From Microvirga splendida (GTDB taxonomy: Bacteria > Pseudomonadota > Alphaproteobacteria > Rhizobiales > Beijerinckiaceae): a DNA stretch of 64,000 nt. The translations under genes and the position numbers were made by a program. The stretch spans positions 186,001 to 250,000 of the forward strand of contig NZ_JAELXT010000003.1 of assembly GCF_016427565.1 (NCBI RefSeq), read 5' to 3'. Below the pieces are notes generated by a model. That model saw only the letters and a program-made list of their open reading frames with translations. It was not told where the DNA came from and searched no databases. Shown in pieces: positions 7,890-15,650 of the stretch. The stretch's first letter is position 1. Every line of letters starts with the position of its first letter.

Positions 7890-8044
7890 CCACGTCTTCT
7901 CTCGCTCCCACCTCATCCTGAGGAGCAGCCGGAGGCTGCGTCTCGAAGGGGCTTCCAGAGAACACTGGATCCTCCTTCGAGACGGATTGCTCGCGCAATC
8001 CTCAGAGGCTGGCTCATAAAGAGGAATACGACTCGGTTTCCGTC

Positions 8045-8067
8045 ATGGCCGGGCTTGTCCCGGCCAT
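8045..8067. repeat. REP-like hairpin, ATGGCCGGG type
   Basis: ATGGCCGGG and CCCGGCCAT separated by CTTGT. A near-identical copy is at 27578-27600 in the opposite sense of its loop. Confidence 0.7.
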
Positions 8068-8207
8068 CCCGATGCTGAAAAGCGTTGCGCCTCACCGCAT
8101 CGGGATCACCGGCACAAGGCCGGTGACGACGTGAGGAGGGGGCTGCCGGTCCCTTATGAGCCAACCTCTCAGGATGAGGCTGCGTTTGTGGAGAGCGAAG
8201 ACGTGGA

Positions 8208-8248
8208 TGGCCGGGACTGATCCCCGGATCAAGTCCGGGGACGGCCAT
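8208..8248. repeat. Nested REP-like hairpin combining both types
   Basis: Outer arms ATGGCC and GGCCAT enclose an inner TCCCCGG and CCGGGGA pair. It merges the two hairpin families seen nearby. Confidence 0.6.
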
Positions 8249-8262
8249 GACGCGGTGTGGGT

Positions 8263-8808
8263 TCAGGCCGGAAAGCGCCGGTCGTATTCGGGCTTCAGGC
8301 GGGCGATCTGGTCCCAGAAGGGCTCCGGCTCCTGGCCTGCCATGCGGGCGGCCAGGACGTCGAGATGGGTGTGCCAGCCGGCGCTGACGCTGAGCAGCAT
8401 CGGGCGCTCGCACACCCGGCGATGGGTGACGGTGAGCAGGGTCTTGCTGCCGATGGGCTCGAGCGTGAAGGTGACGCCGCCGGTGGAGCCCCAGGTGATG
8501 GCGAGTTTTCTCGGCGGGTCGAGCTCGGTGATGCTGCATTCCAGCCGGTGCTCCTCGGCCGAGCCGGCCGGGCGGGCGCCGGGCGGGGAGGTGAGCTCGT
8601 CGTTGCGCCACACGAACTCGAAGGGCGCGCCGACCGCCAGCGCCATCTCGCCCGCGGCGAGCCACTGGCGGCGCAGCTCGCTCTGCGTGAGATACTCCCA
8701 CACCCGCTCGACGGGGCCGGGGAGGAGGCGCTGGATCGTCAGCGTGTCGGGCTCGCTTAAGGTCCCATAGGCATCGGGGGCAAGCCGGGTGGGCGAAAGG
8801 TCATTCAT
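8263..8808 (-). CDS. SRPBCC (AHSA1-like) domain protein
   Basis: 181 residues. The sequence LTIQRLLPGPVERVWEYLTQ, then SELRRQWLAAGEMALAVGAP, ITWGSTGGVTFTLEPIGSKT and GWHTHLDVLAARMAG is the standard START/SRPBCC fold with the activator of Hsp90 ATPase 1-like pattern. Such proteins form a hydrophobic cavity; the ligand is unknown. The ATG at 8808 has AAGGAGACGGCC before it. It overlaps the end of the ArsR gene by eight bases. ArsR-SRPBCC pairs are a common operon, in which the regulator represses the pair. Confidence 0.9.
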   Translation of the reverse strand: MNDLSPTRLAPDAYGTLSEPDTLTIQRLLPGPVERVWEYLTQSELRRQWLAAGEMALAVGAPFEFVWRNDELTSPPGARPAGSAEEHRLECSITELDPPRKLAITWGSTGGVTFTLEPIGSKTLLTVTHRRVCERPMLLSVSAGWHTHLDVLAARMAGQEPEPFWDQIARLKPEYDRRFPA

Positions 8809-9178
8809 GGCCGTCTCCTTCGGGGTTCTTCGGGGGCTTGGGGGCACGGGCATCCTCCTCGCGAAGGAGCCGGTCGAGGGCATCCAGACGATCCGTCCAG
8901 AAGCGTTCGTAAGCCGCGAGCCATTCATGGGCGCTCGCCAGCGGGCCGGGGTCGAGGCGGCACAGATGGGTCCGGCCGCGCACCTCGCGCCGGATCATCC
9001 CGGCCTGCTCCAGCACCTTGATGTGCTTCGAGGCGGCCGCCAGCGAGATCGCGAAGGGCTCCGCCAGCTGGCTCACGCTGCGCTCGCCGCGCGAGAGGTC
9101 GCGCAGCATCTGCCGGCGGGTGGCATCGCCCAGGGCGTGGAAGACGGTGTCGAGGTGGGGTGCGTGTTGTTCAACCAT
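8801..9178 (-). CDS. ArsR-family transcriptional regulator
   Basis: 125 residues. The winged helix is clear: HALGDATRRQMLRDLSRGER, then SVSQLAEPFAISLAAASKHI with recognition helix KVLEQAGMIRREVRGRTHLC. No metal-binding ELCVCDL-type motif is present, so this belongs to the non-metal ArsR branch that accompanies SRPBCC proteins. It is the first gene of the pair. Two TTCAACC-N4-GGTTGAA palindromes overlap and precede its start codon and are the likely autoregulatory sites. Confidence 0.93.
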   Translation of the reverse strand: MVEQHAPHLDTVFHALGDATRRQMLRDLSRGERSVSQLAEPFAISLAAASKHIKVLEQAGMIRREVRGRTHLCRLDPGPLASAHEWLAAYERFWTDRLDALDRLLREEDARAPKPPKNPEGDGHE

Positions 9179-9227
9179 GTGGTTGAATATGCGCCCGTCG
9201 GATTAGATTTTCAACCGAATGGTTGAA
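9170..9227. promoter_or_regulatory. Two palindromic operators of the ArsR-SRPBCC operon
   Basis: TTCAACCATGTGGTTGAA at 9170-9187 covers the arsR start codon and TTCAACCGAATGGTTGAA at 9210-9227 lies upstream. Their starts are 40 bases apart, near four helical turns. The seven-base half-sites are identical. Confidence 0.75.
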
Positions 9228-9332
9228 TGTTTGCGCCGGGCGGCCCGCGCATCCGCCCGGCCGTGAGGCGGCAGGATTCCGGCTTCCGCCCGAACCGTGT
9301 AAAGTGCTCCAGGGGGCTCGGAGGGCACGAGG

Positions 9333-10163
9333 ATGCCTATCTATCTCGACCGGCACGATCTCAAGGGACTGACCGCCGCCGACATTGCCGAGGCCCATCG
9401 CAAGGACCTGGAGGTGCAGGGACGCTACGGCGTGCGGTTCCTGACATACTGGTTCGACGACACCCGCGGCACGGCCTTCTGCCTCATCGACGCGCCCGAC
9501 ATCGACACGGCGATGCGCGTCCATGACGAGGCCCATGGGGAGCTCGCCCGCGACGTGATCGAGGTCGATCTCTCGGCCGTCGAGGCGTTCCTGGGCCGCG
9601 TGTCCGATCCGGCGCCGGCGGGGCATTCGGGGCATTCGGGGCATTGCTGCGACGGGCGCGTCGATCCGGCCCTGCGCACCATCATGTTCACCGACCTGGT
9701 CGATTCCACCGCCATGACCGCGCGTCTCGGCGACGTGCGGGCCGTGGAGATGGTGCGGGCCCACGACGCCATCGTGCGCCGGGCGCTGCACGCCAAGGGC
9801 GGGCGCGAGGTCAAGCACACCGGCGACGGGATCATGGCCGCCTTCGACGATGCGGCCGCCGCCGTGGATTGCGCGCGGGCCATCCAGCAGGCCTTCGAGG
9901 CCTTCAACCTCGCCAGCCGCGAGAAGCTGCAGGTGCGCATCGGCCTCGATGCGGGCGAGCCGGTGGCCGACCACAACGACCTGTTCGGCGCCACCGTGCA
10001 GATGGCCGCGCGCCTGTGCCAGAGCGCCGAGCCGGAGACGATCGTCGTGTCCGAAGCGGTGTCGGGCCTCATGCCGGATCGCGCCCAATTCGTGGATCTC
10101 GGGCACAGGGATCTGAAGGGCTTTGCCAGGCCCGTTGCTGCCTTCGAGGTGGCCTGGCGCTGA
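9333..10163 (+). CDS. DUF4242 domain fused to a class III adenylate/guanylate cyclase
   Basis: 276 residues. Residues 1-90 (MPIYLDRHDLKGLTAADIAE and on) match the DUF4242 / SCO4226-like ferredoxin-type fold, which can bind metal. A His/Gly linker GHSGHSGHCCDG (97-108) comes from a tandem repeat in the DNA. Residues about 113-275 are a class III nucleotide cyclase domain with metal aspartates D121 (FTDLVDST) and D165 (HTGDGIMAAF). The product, cAMP or cGMP, cannot be told. The ATG follows GGGCACGAGG. The gene is single and divergent from arsR. The His-rich linker suggests that metal may tune the cyclase. Confidence 0.88.
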   Translation: MPIYLDRHDLKGLTAADIAEAHRKDLEVQGRYGVRFLTYWFDDTRGTAFCLIDAPDIDTAMRVHDEAHGELARDVIEVDLSAVEAFLGRVSDPAPAGHSGHSGHCCDGRVDPALRTIMFTDLVDSTAMTARLGDVRAVEMVRAHDAIVRRALHAKGGREVKHTGDGIMAAFDDAAAAVDCARAIQQAFEAFNLASREKLQVRIGLDAGEPVADHNDLFGATVQMAARLCQSAEPETIVVSEAVSGLMPDRAQFVDLGHRDLKGFARPVAAFEVAWR

Positions 10164-10187
10164 AGGGAAAGCCGCCTTGCCATAAAG

Positions 10188-10526
10188 ATGGCACGGCCCT
10201 CATCCACCATGAGGGTTCGGGCGAGAGCCGGAGCGTCGGGGATGGTCAGGGGTCTGGTCTGGTTCGTGCTGTTCGGGGCGGCGTCCCTGGCGTTCTACCG
10301 CGTGAACGACCGCATCGTGTGGGACATCTGCCGGCGCGAGCGGCGGCCCTATCCGCAGGCCTGGACCTTCTCGCTCTACTGGCAATGGCGCACCATCATC
10401 GGCGGCTGGTACACGGATGCGCGCCGTGCCGGCCTGCTCATCCCCAAAGCCGCCGCCACCGCGGCCATCCTCATCGCCAGCATCGGCTCGGTGGTGACGG
10501 GCATTTTCGAGAGGCTGCCGGGGTAG
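10188..10526 (+). CDS. Small hypothetical membrane protein
   Basis: 112 residues with a hydrophobic segment near residues 20-37 (MVRGLVWFVLFGAASLAFYR) and another at about 86-103 (AAATAAILIASIGSVVTGIF). Between them is a Trp/Arg-rich stretch (YPQAWTFSLYWQWRTIIGGW). Family unknown. An in-frame ATG at 10242 (MVRGLVW) may be the real start, since it has GGAG nine bases upstream and starts directly with the membrane helix. The gene follows the cyclase by 24 bases on the same strand and may be cotranscribed. Confidence 0.55.
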   Translation: MARPSSTMRVRARAGASGMVRGLVWFVLFGAASLAFYRVNDRIVWDICRRERRPYPQAWTFSLYWQWRTIIGGWYTDARRAGLLIPKAAATAAILIASIGSVVTGIFERLPG

Positions 10527-10535
10527 GGGGCTGTC

Positions 10536-10562
10536 ATCCCCGGCGGTCCGCGGGACCGGGAT
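10536..10562. repeat. Palindrome of the ATCCCCGG family
   Basis: ATCCCCGG-type arms with an inner GGTCC/GGACC pair, in the gap between two convergent genes. It may also act as a terminator. Confidence 0.5.
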
Positions 10563-10647
10563 CCACTCACATGCGTGGTGCTATGGATTCCCTTCCCCTC
10601 CGCTGACGCTCCGGCCGGGAATGACAGGGAGCAGAGCCGGCGCGGCT

Positions 10648-13356
10648 CTACCGCCCCTTGCGCCCGCCCTTGTATTTCGGCTTCTGCCCGGCGAACCCTT
10701 GCGTCGAACGCCCGGCGGGACGCTCGCGGAAGTTCAGCGGGACCTCGCGGTCGGTGCCGGGGCCCATCTCGTCGAGGCCGGGCTTGCGCACGCGGGTGCC
10801 CTCGTCCGAGCGGCCCTTGCCTGTGGGGCCGTAAGAGTCCGAATCCTCGTCGCCCGCACTCGTGCCTTCGCCTGAGGGCGGCAGCCCCTTCGGCGGCAGG
10901 TTGGCGCTGCGGCCGTATTTGCGCGCGCCGCCATACCGGCCTGCATCCCGCTCCACATCGGCCTGCCGCGCCATCGGGTCGTCGCTGATGGCAAGCTCGG
11001 TGGCCTGCAGGCGCTTGAGCTCGTCGCGCAGGCGCGCAGCCTCCTCGAACTCCAGGTTCGCCGCGGCCTCGCGCATGCGCTTTTCCATGTCGGCGATGAC
11101 GGCCTTGAGGTTGTGGCCCACGGTCCTGTCGGCCATCCCCGTATCGACCGACACGTGATCGCGCTCGTAGACGCTGTCCAGAATGTCGGCGATGTTCCTC
11201 TTCACCGATTGCGGCGTGATGCCGTGCTCGGCGTTGTAGGCGAGCTGCTTCTCTCGGCGGCGGTTGGTCTCGGCGATCGCGCGCTCCATGGAGCCGGTGA
11301 TCTTGTCGGCGTAGAGGATCGCCTTGCCTTCTACGTTACGCGCCGCGCGGCCGATGGTCTGCACCAGTGAGGTTTCGGAGCGGAGAAAGCCCTCCTTGTC
11401 CGCATCGAGAATGGCGACCAGCGCGCATTCGGGGATGTCGAGGCCCTCGCGCAGCAGGTTGATGCCGATGAGCACGTCGAAGGCGCCGAGCCGCAGGTCG
11501 CGGATGATCTCGATGCGCTCCAGCGTGTCGATGTCCGAGTGCATGTAGCGCACGCGGATGCCGTTCTCGTGCATGTATTCCGTGAGGTCCTCGGCCATGC
11601 GCTTGGTGAGCGTGGTCACCAGCGTGCGGTAGCCGTTCGCCGCGAGCTCCTTCACCTCGTGCACGAGGTCGTCCACCTGCGAACGCGCGGGCCTGATCTC
11701 CACCACCGGATCGACGAGGCCCGTGGGGCGGATGACCTGCTCGACGAACACGCCGCCGGTCTGCTCCATCTCCCACTTGGCCGGCGTCGCCGACACGTGC
11801 ACCGATTGTGGGCGCATGGCGTCCCATTCCTCGAAGCGCAGCGGGCGGTTGTCGAGGCAGGAGGGAAGGCGAAAGCCGTATTCCGCCAGCGTCGCCTTGC
11901 GCCGGAAGTCGCCGCGATACATGCCGCCGATCTGCGGCACGGTCACGTGGCTCTCGTCGGTGAAGACGAGCGCGTTGTCGGGCAGGTATTCGAACAGGGT
12001 CGGCGGTGGCTCGCCGGGCTTGCGGCCGGTGAGATAGCGCGAATAGTTCTCGATGCCGTTGCACACGCCTGTGGCCTCGATCATCTCGAGGTCGAACTGC
12101 GTGCGCTGCTCCAGCCGCTGCGCCTCCAGCAGGCGGCCCATGCGGGCGAGCTCCTGCAGGCGGTGCTGCAGCTCGTCCTGAATGCCCTTCACGGCCTGCT
12201 GCAATGTGGGGCGCGGCGTCACGTAGTGCGAGTTGGCGTAGACCTTCACGAATTGCAGGTCGTTGGTCTTCTTGCCGGTGAGCGGATCGAACTCGACGAT
12301 GCTCTCGATCTCGTCGCCGAACAGGCCGATGCGCCAGGCGCGGTCCTCCAAGTGGGCCGGGAAGAGTTCAATGACATCGCCGCGCACGCGAAAGGTGCCG
12401 CGGGCGAAGTCGCTCTGGATGCGCTTGTACTGCAGGGCCACGAGGTCGGCGATGAGCTGGCGCTGCTCGATGCGCTCACCCACCTTCACGGAGAACGTCA
12501 TGGCCGTATAGGTCTCGACCGACCCGATACCGTAGATGCACGACACGGAGGCGACGATGATGACGTCGTCGCGCTCCAGGAGCGCGCGCGTCGCCGAGTG
12601 GCGCATGCGGTCGATCTGCTCGTTGATGGACGATTCCTTCTCGATGAAGGTGTCCGAGCGCGGCACATAAGCCTCTGGCTGGTAGTAGTCGTAGTACGAG
12701 ACGAAATATTCCACCGCATTGTCGGGGAAGAACGACTTGAACTCGCCGTAGAGCTGGGCGGCCAGCGTCTTGTTCGGCGCGAGGATCAGGGCCGGGCGCT
12801 GCGTCTCCTCGATCACCTTGGCCATGGTGAAGGTCTTGCCGGAGCCGGTGACGCCGAGCAGCACCTGGTCGCGCTCCTGCCGGCGCACGCCGTCCACCAG
12901 CTCGCGGATGGCGTTGGGCTGGTCGCCAGCGGGCTGGAAGTCGGACTTGATCTTGAACGGAATGCCGCCTTCCGACTTCTCGGGGCGGGGCGGGCGGTGC
13001 GGCACCCAGAGCGTGCCGTTCTTGAAGCGCGGATCGCCCTCGGTGAGCAGCCGCGAGAGCGCATCGACCGTGGCGGAATAGCCGGAGCCGGACGAGAGGT
13101 CGCCCAGCTCCTCGGCCACGTCCGGCCCGTCATCGGGACCCTTCAGGCCAAGCTTCTTCGCCAGCGCCGGGTCCACATCCGTGACGTCGCCGTGGATGAA
13201 GGTCTCCTGCGCACGCTCGGCAAACCCCTCGGCCGCCTCGCGCTCCCGGTTGACGGCCGGGTTGAGGAGATCGGCAAGGTGAGGCGCCAGGGGCTTCAGC
13301 TCAGGCTTGGAGGCTTTCCCGGTGGAAAGCTTGGGCTTCTTGGGTGATTTGGCCAT
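10648..13356 (-). CDS. uvrB: Excinuclease ABC subunit B
   Basis: 902 residues. The core begins near residue 130 ([20 protein letters not shown]) and contains Walker A (GVTGSGKT), the damage-probing beta-hairpin ([12 protein letters not shown]), helicase motifs through GREGLD-type [10 protein letters not shown] and IGRAARN, and a C-terminal UVR motif ([20 protein letters not shown]) that binds UvrC. UvrB verifies damage handed over by UvrA and positions UvrC for incision. The protein is longer than the usual 670 residues: a 125-residue Ala/Glu-rich N-terminal extension and a 110-residue basic, Gly-rich tail ([10 protein letters not shown] at the end) are added, as in many Hyphomicrobiales. I prefer the ATG at 13356 (MAKSPKKPK) over 13374. 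Confidence 0.96.
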   Translation of the reverse strand: MAKSPKKPKLSTGKASKPELKPLAPHLADLLNPAVNREREAAEGFAERAQETFIHGDVTDVDPALAKKLGLKGPDDGPDVAEELGDLSSGSGYSATVDALSRLLTEGDPRFKNGTLWVPHRPPRPEKSEGGIPFKIKSDFQPAGDQPNAIRELVDGVRRQERDQVLLGVTGSGKTFTMAKVIEETQRPALILAPNKTLAAQLYGEFKSFFPDNAVEYFVSYYDYYQPEAYVPRSDTFIEKESSINEQIDRMRHSATRALLERDDVIIVASVSCIYGIGSVETYTAMTFSVKVGERIEQRQLIADLVALQYKRIQSDFARGTFRVRGDVIELFPAHLEDRAWRIGLFGDEIESIVEFDPLTGKKTNDLQFVKVYANSHYVTPRPTLQQAVKGIQDELQHRLQELARMGRLLEAQRLEQRTQFDLEMIEATGVCNGIENYSRYLTGRKPGEPPPTLFEYLPDNALVFTDESHVTVPQIGGMYRGDFRRKATLAEYGFRLPSCLDNRPLRFEEWDAMRPQSVHVSATPAKWEMEQTGGVFVEQVIRPTGLVDPVVEIRPARSQVDDLVHEVKELAANGYRTLVTTLTKRMAEDLTEYMHENGIRVRYMHSDIDTLERIEIIRDLRLGAFDVLIGINLLREGLDIPECALVAILDADKEGFLRSETSLVQTIGRAARNVEGKAILYADKITGSMERAIAETNRRREKQLAYNAEHGITPQSVKRNIADILDSVYERDHVSVDTGMADRTVGHNLKAVIADMEKRMREAAANLEFEEAARLRDELKRLQATELAISDDPMARQADVERDAGRYGGARKYGRSANLPPKGLPPSGEGTSAGDEDSDSYGPTGKGRSDEGTRVRKPGLDEMGPGTDREVPLNFRERPAGRSTQGFAGQKPKYKGGRKGR

Positions 13357-13419
13357 AGAACGAATATGGTACAAACAGCCGGAGATTGGAAGGGCGGTAC
13401 TAGGGAAGAGATTGATGAT

Positions 13420-14340
13420 CTACTTGACGAGATCCTTGACACTCTGCGCCTTCTGAAGGGCAGAATACGTCGTGTAACGAGGGCCTTGCATAGCCCCAGA
13501 AGGAGCATCACCGAAAGGGATGGTTTTCGGCAGTTTGATCGCCGGCCCTTTAAAAACTACTTTCCACTTACCTGTGTCGCCATACGGCTCCAGGTGGTCA
13601 ATCTCGGCTATGTGTGTGACAGCTGCTATTGGAGAGACTTGATAAGCGGCAATCCACTTCAGGTTTGCCCTATGCTTTTCAGCAACTCGTATGGACCACC
13701 AGGCATTTTGGTTGATGAAGGCATGCTCAAACCCCTCCTTTTGTGCTGGAACGACAATAAGGTCTTTGCTTTCTCCTATAGCAGGAAGAAGTCCAGCAGC
13801 AGCCAATTCTGCAGGGGCAGCGGTTTTAGCAGCTTCAAAAATTTGAACGCCCATCACGGGCATTAGCCTGACCATTTCATTTAAGAACGCTCTAGTGTCA
13901 GCTTTCTCACTCTCGATGAGATTGGGCTCGCCTGGCTCTATTTTATTCTCAAGGCGACAACGGCGAGCAGAGAGAGCTCTCTGGATGAGCTCCCATTCCA
14001 GCCAAGTTGTATGGGCCCTATTAAGACCGTAGTTTGTTGAAATAAAAAGAATCGCCTGTTCCCAGAATTCCTTACCGATATCGTGATTTTCGATACGTGT
14101 TTTTACGTTGTCGGTCTGTCCAATGTAGGCTACGGGTCTTTCTACGCCGATCTCATCGGTTTCATATCCGATAAGGATGTAAACGCCTGGGTTTGCTAGT
14201 TCAGCGCGATTTTTGACCTCTATCCAGCGATCACGCGGTACAACATACCCGCGGCCTGTCCAATTCATCCGGTCAACAATTCGAACTCCTTCAGGATCTC
14301 CAGAGGGAACGTAAATTCTCAACGTGAATGCATTAGCCAT
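13420..14340 (-). CDS. GIY-YIG nuclease family protein
   Basis: 306 residues. After an N-terminal region (FTLRIYVPSGDPEGVRIVDR), the GIY-YIG core appears as GVYILIGYETDEIG followed by PVAYIGQTDNVKTRIENH, with the catalytic Tyr and Arg spacing of this family. HTTWLEWELIQRALSARRCR contributes the conserved Glu-bearing helix. The C-terminal half is unassigned. Proteins of this layout occur as stand-alone accessory genes, often near restriction systems. The gene is clearly AT-richer than uvrB beside it. The ATG at 14340 is used; the preceding codon is a GTG that could also start. Confidence 0.8.
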   Translation of the reverse strand: MANAFTLRIYVPSGDPEGVRIVDRMNWTGRGYVVPRDRWIEVKNRAELANPGVYILIGYETDEIGVERPVAYIGQTDNVKTRIENHDIGKEFWEQAILFISTNYGLNRAHTTWLEWELIQRALSARRCRLENKIEPGEPNLIESEKADTRAFLNEMVRLMPVMGVQIFEAAKTAAPAELAAAGLLPAIGESKDLIVVPAQKEGFEHAFINQNAWWSIRVAEKHRANLKWIAAYQVSPIAAVTHIAEIDHLEPYGDTGKWKVVFKGPAIKLPKTIPFGDAPSGAMQGPRYTTYSALQKAQSVKDLVK

Positions 14341-14497
14341 CACAATCTCATAATTCGTAAGTTCAGACTTCTTGAGCAGACAAGATTGAGAGGCTCAAGA
14401 TATTTCATGAACCTTAGCCATGCCTGTGAAATTTGTGAAGATCAACTATAGGGGACAGTAGGTTTTTCTAACTACGGAAGCTCAGCTTACGCATCTC

Positions 14498-15556
14498 TCA
14501 CGCCGAGTGCTTCTCCGCCTTCCGGCTCCCGCCGCGCAGGGCCTTCAGCAGCGGCACGGCGACGAAGTGGATGAGCGGGATCAGCAGGCCTCCCAGCACC
14601 AGCCCGACCAGGCCGGCGGCCGCGGCCGAGACGAGCCATTCCACCAGGCCGGCCAGCGCCGGCACCGCATGACCGGCCGCGACCGCCACATCGTGGATGG
14701 CGTGGCCCAGCCCGGCGAGGCCGTAGCCCTCGAGCCCATGGACGATGATGCCGCCGCCGACCCAGATCATGGCGGCGGTGCCGACGATCCCGAGAATCTT
14801 GAGCAGGATCGGCATACCCTTCACGAGGCCGCGGCCCATGGCCTTGGTGAGCGGCGCCAGGGCGCGGTCCGGACCCGTAGCCGGCCTGCCGGGGAGGGCA
14901 CGGCCGATCATGCGTGAGACGGGCCGGTTGCTCGCCGCCATGGCGACGCCTGCATCGTCCGCCTTCACGATGAGCGCCACGCCGCCATAGACCACGGCCG
15001 TGATGCCGATGCCCACGACGGCGAGCACCACGGCCTGCATCCAGGTCGACCCAACCTCGATGTTCGCCAGCGTGATGGCCATGATCTCGGCCGAGAGGAT
15101 GAAGTCGGTCTTGATCGCGCCGCCCACCTTCTCGTTCTCCAGGCTCTGCGCCGTCTGGGTGGCTTCGCTGACGGCGGCCTCGTGGTGGTGCGCCCCATGG
15201 GGAAACAGCGCCTCGAACACCTTTTCCGAGCCCTCGTAGCAGAGATAGGCGCCGCCTATCATGAGCAGGGGCGTGATGGCCCAAGGGGCGAAGAGGCTTA
15301 AGATGAGGGCCGCCGGCAGCAGATAGAGAAGCTTGTTCTTGAGCGACCCGAGGGCGATTCTGCCGACGATGGGCAATTCGCGCGCGGCCGCGAAGCCCAC
15401 CACGTAGCGCGGCGTCACGGCGGCATCGTCGATCACCACGCCGGCCGCCTTCGCGCCCGCCTTGGCGGCCTGCAATCCCACATCGTCGAGGGAGGCGGCG
15501 GCGACCTTCGCGAGGCCCGCGATGTCGTCCAGCAACGCGATCAGGCCGATGCTCAT
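14498..15556 (-). CDS. DUF808 family membrane protein (YedI-like)
   Basis: 352 residues. It begins with the family hallmark MSIGLIALLDDIAGLAKVAA and continues DDAAVTPRYVVGFAAARELP and KNKLLYLLPAALILSLFAPW. Several hydrophobic segments (ITPLLMIGGAYLCYEG, ALAGLVEWLVSAAAAGLVGL and others) make it an inner-membrane protein with perhaps six to eight spans. Its physiological role is unknown in any organism I can name. It stands between two accessory loci and is itself high-GC backbone. Confidence 0.9.
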   Translation of the reverse strand: MSIGLIALLDDIAGLAKVAAASLDDVGLQAAKAGAKAAGVVIDDAAVTPRYVVGFAAARELPIVGRIALGSLKNKLLYLLPAALILSLFAPWAITPLLMIGGAYLCYEGSEKVFEALFPHGAHHHEAAVSEATQTAQSLENEKVGGAIKTDFILSAEIMAITLANIEVGSTWMQAVVLAVVGIGITAVVYGGVALIVKADDAGVAMAASNRPVSRMIGRALPGRPATGPDRALAPLTKAMGRGLVKGMPILLKILGIVGTAAMIWVGGGIIVHGLEGYGLAGLGHAIHDVAVAAGHAVPALAGLVEWLVSAAAAGLVGLVLGGLLIPLIHFVAVPLLKALRGGSRKAEKHSA

Positions 15557-15650
15557 GAGGGCTCCTGTCGAGATTCAAAGCTTGACTTTAGAGAGCAGCT
15601 ACACGGCTGCCCTAGCTTCGACAACGTCTTGGACGGGGATTGGGTGCAGG

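Larger units (their letters stand above)
7493..8262. other. Gene-free stretch filled with palindromic repeats
   Basis: No convincing coding sequence. From about 7860 it is a mosaic of inverted repeats listed separately. The part from 7905 to 8025 carries a longer element (CCTCATCCTGAGGAGC, later CTCGAAGG, then ATCCTCCTTCGAGAC and CCTCAGAGG) like the intergenic repeats scattered in many Hyphomicrobiales genomes. Confidence 0.6.

Noticed and set aside
11539..13347. A 602-codon open frame on the plus strand across uvrB
   Set aside because: It lies exactly antisense to uvrB, is His/Arg/Val-rich and without any family motif. It is a high-GC shadow of the real gene.
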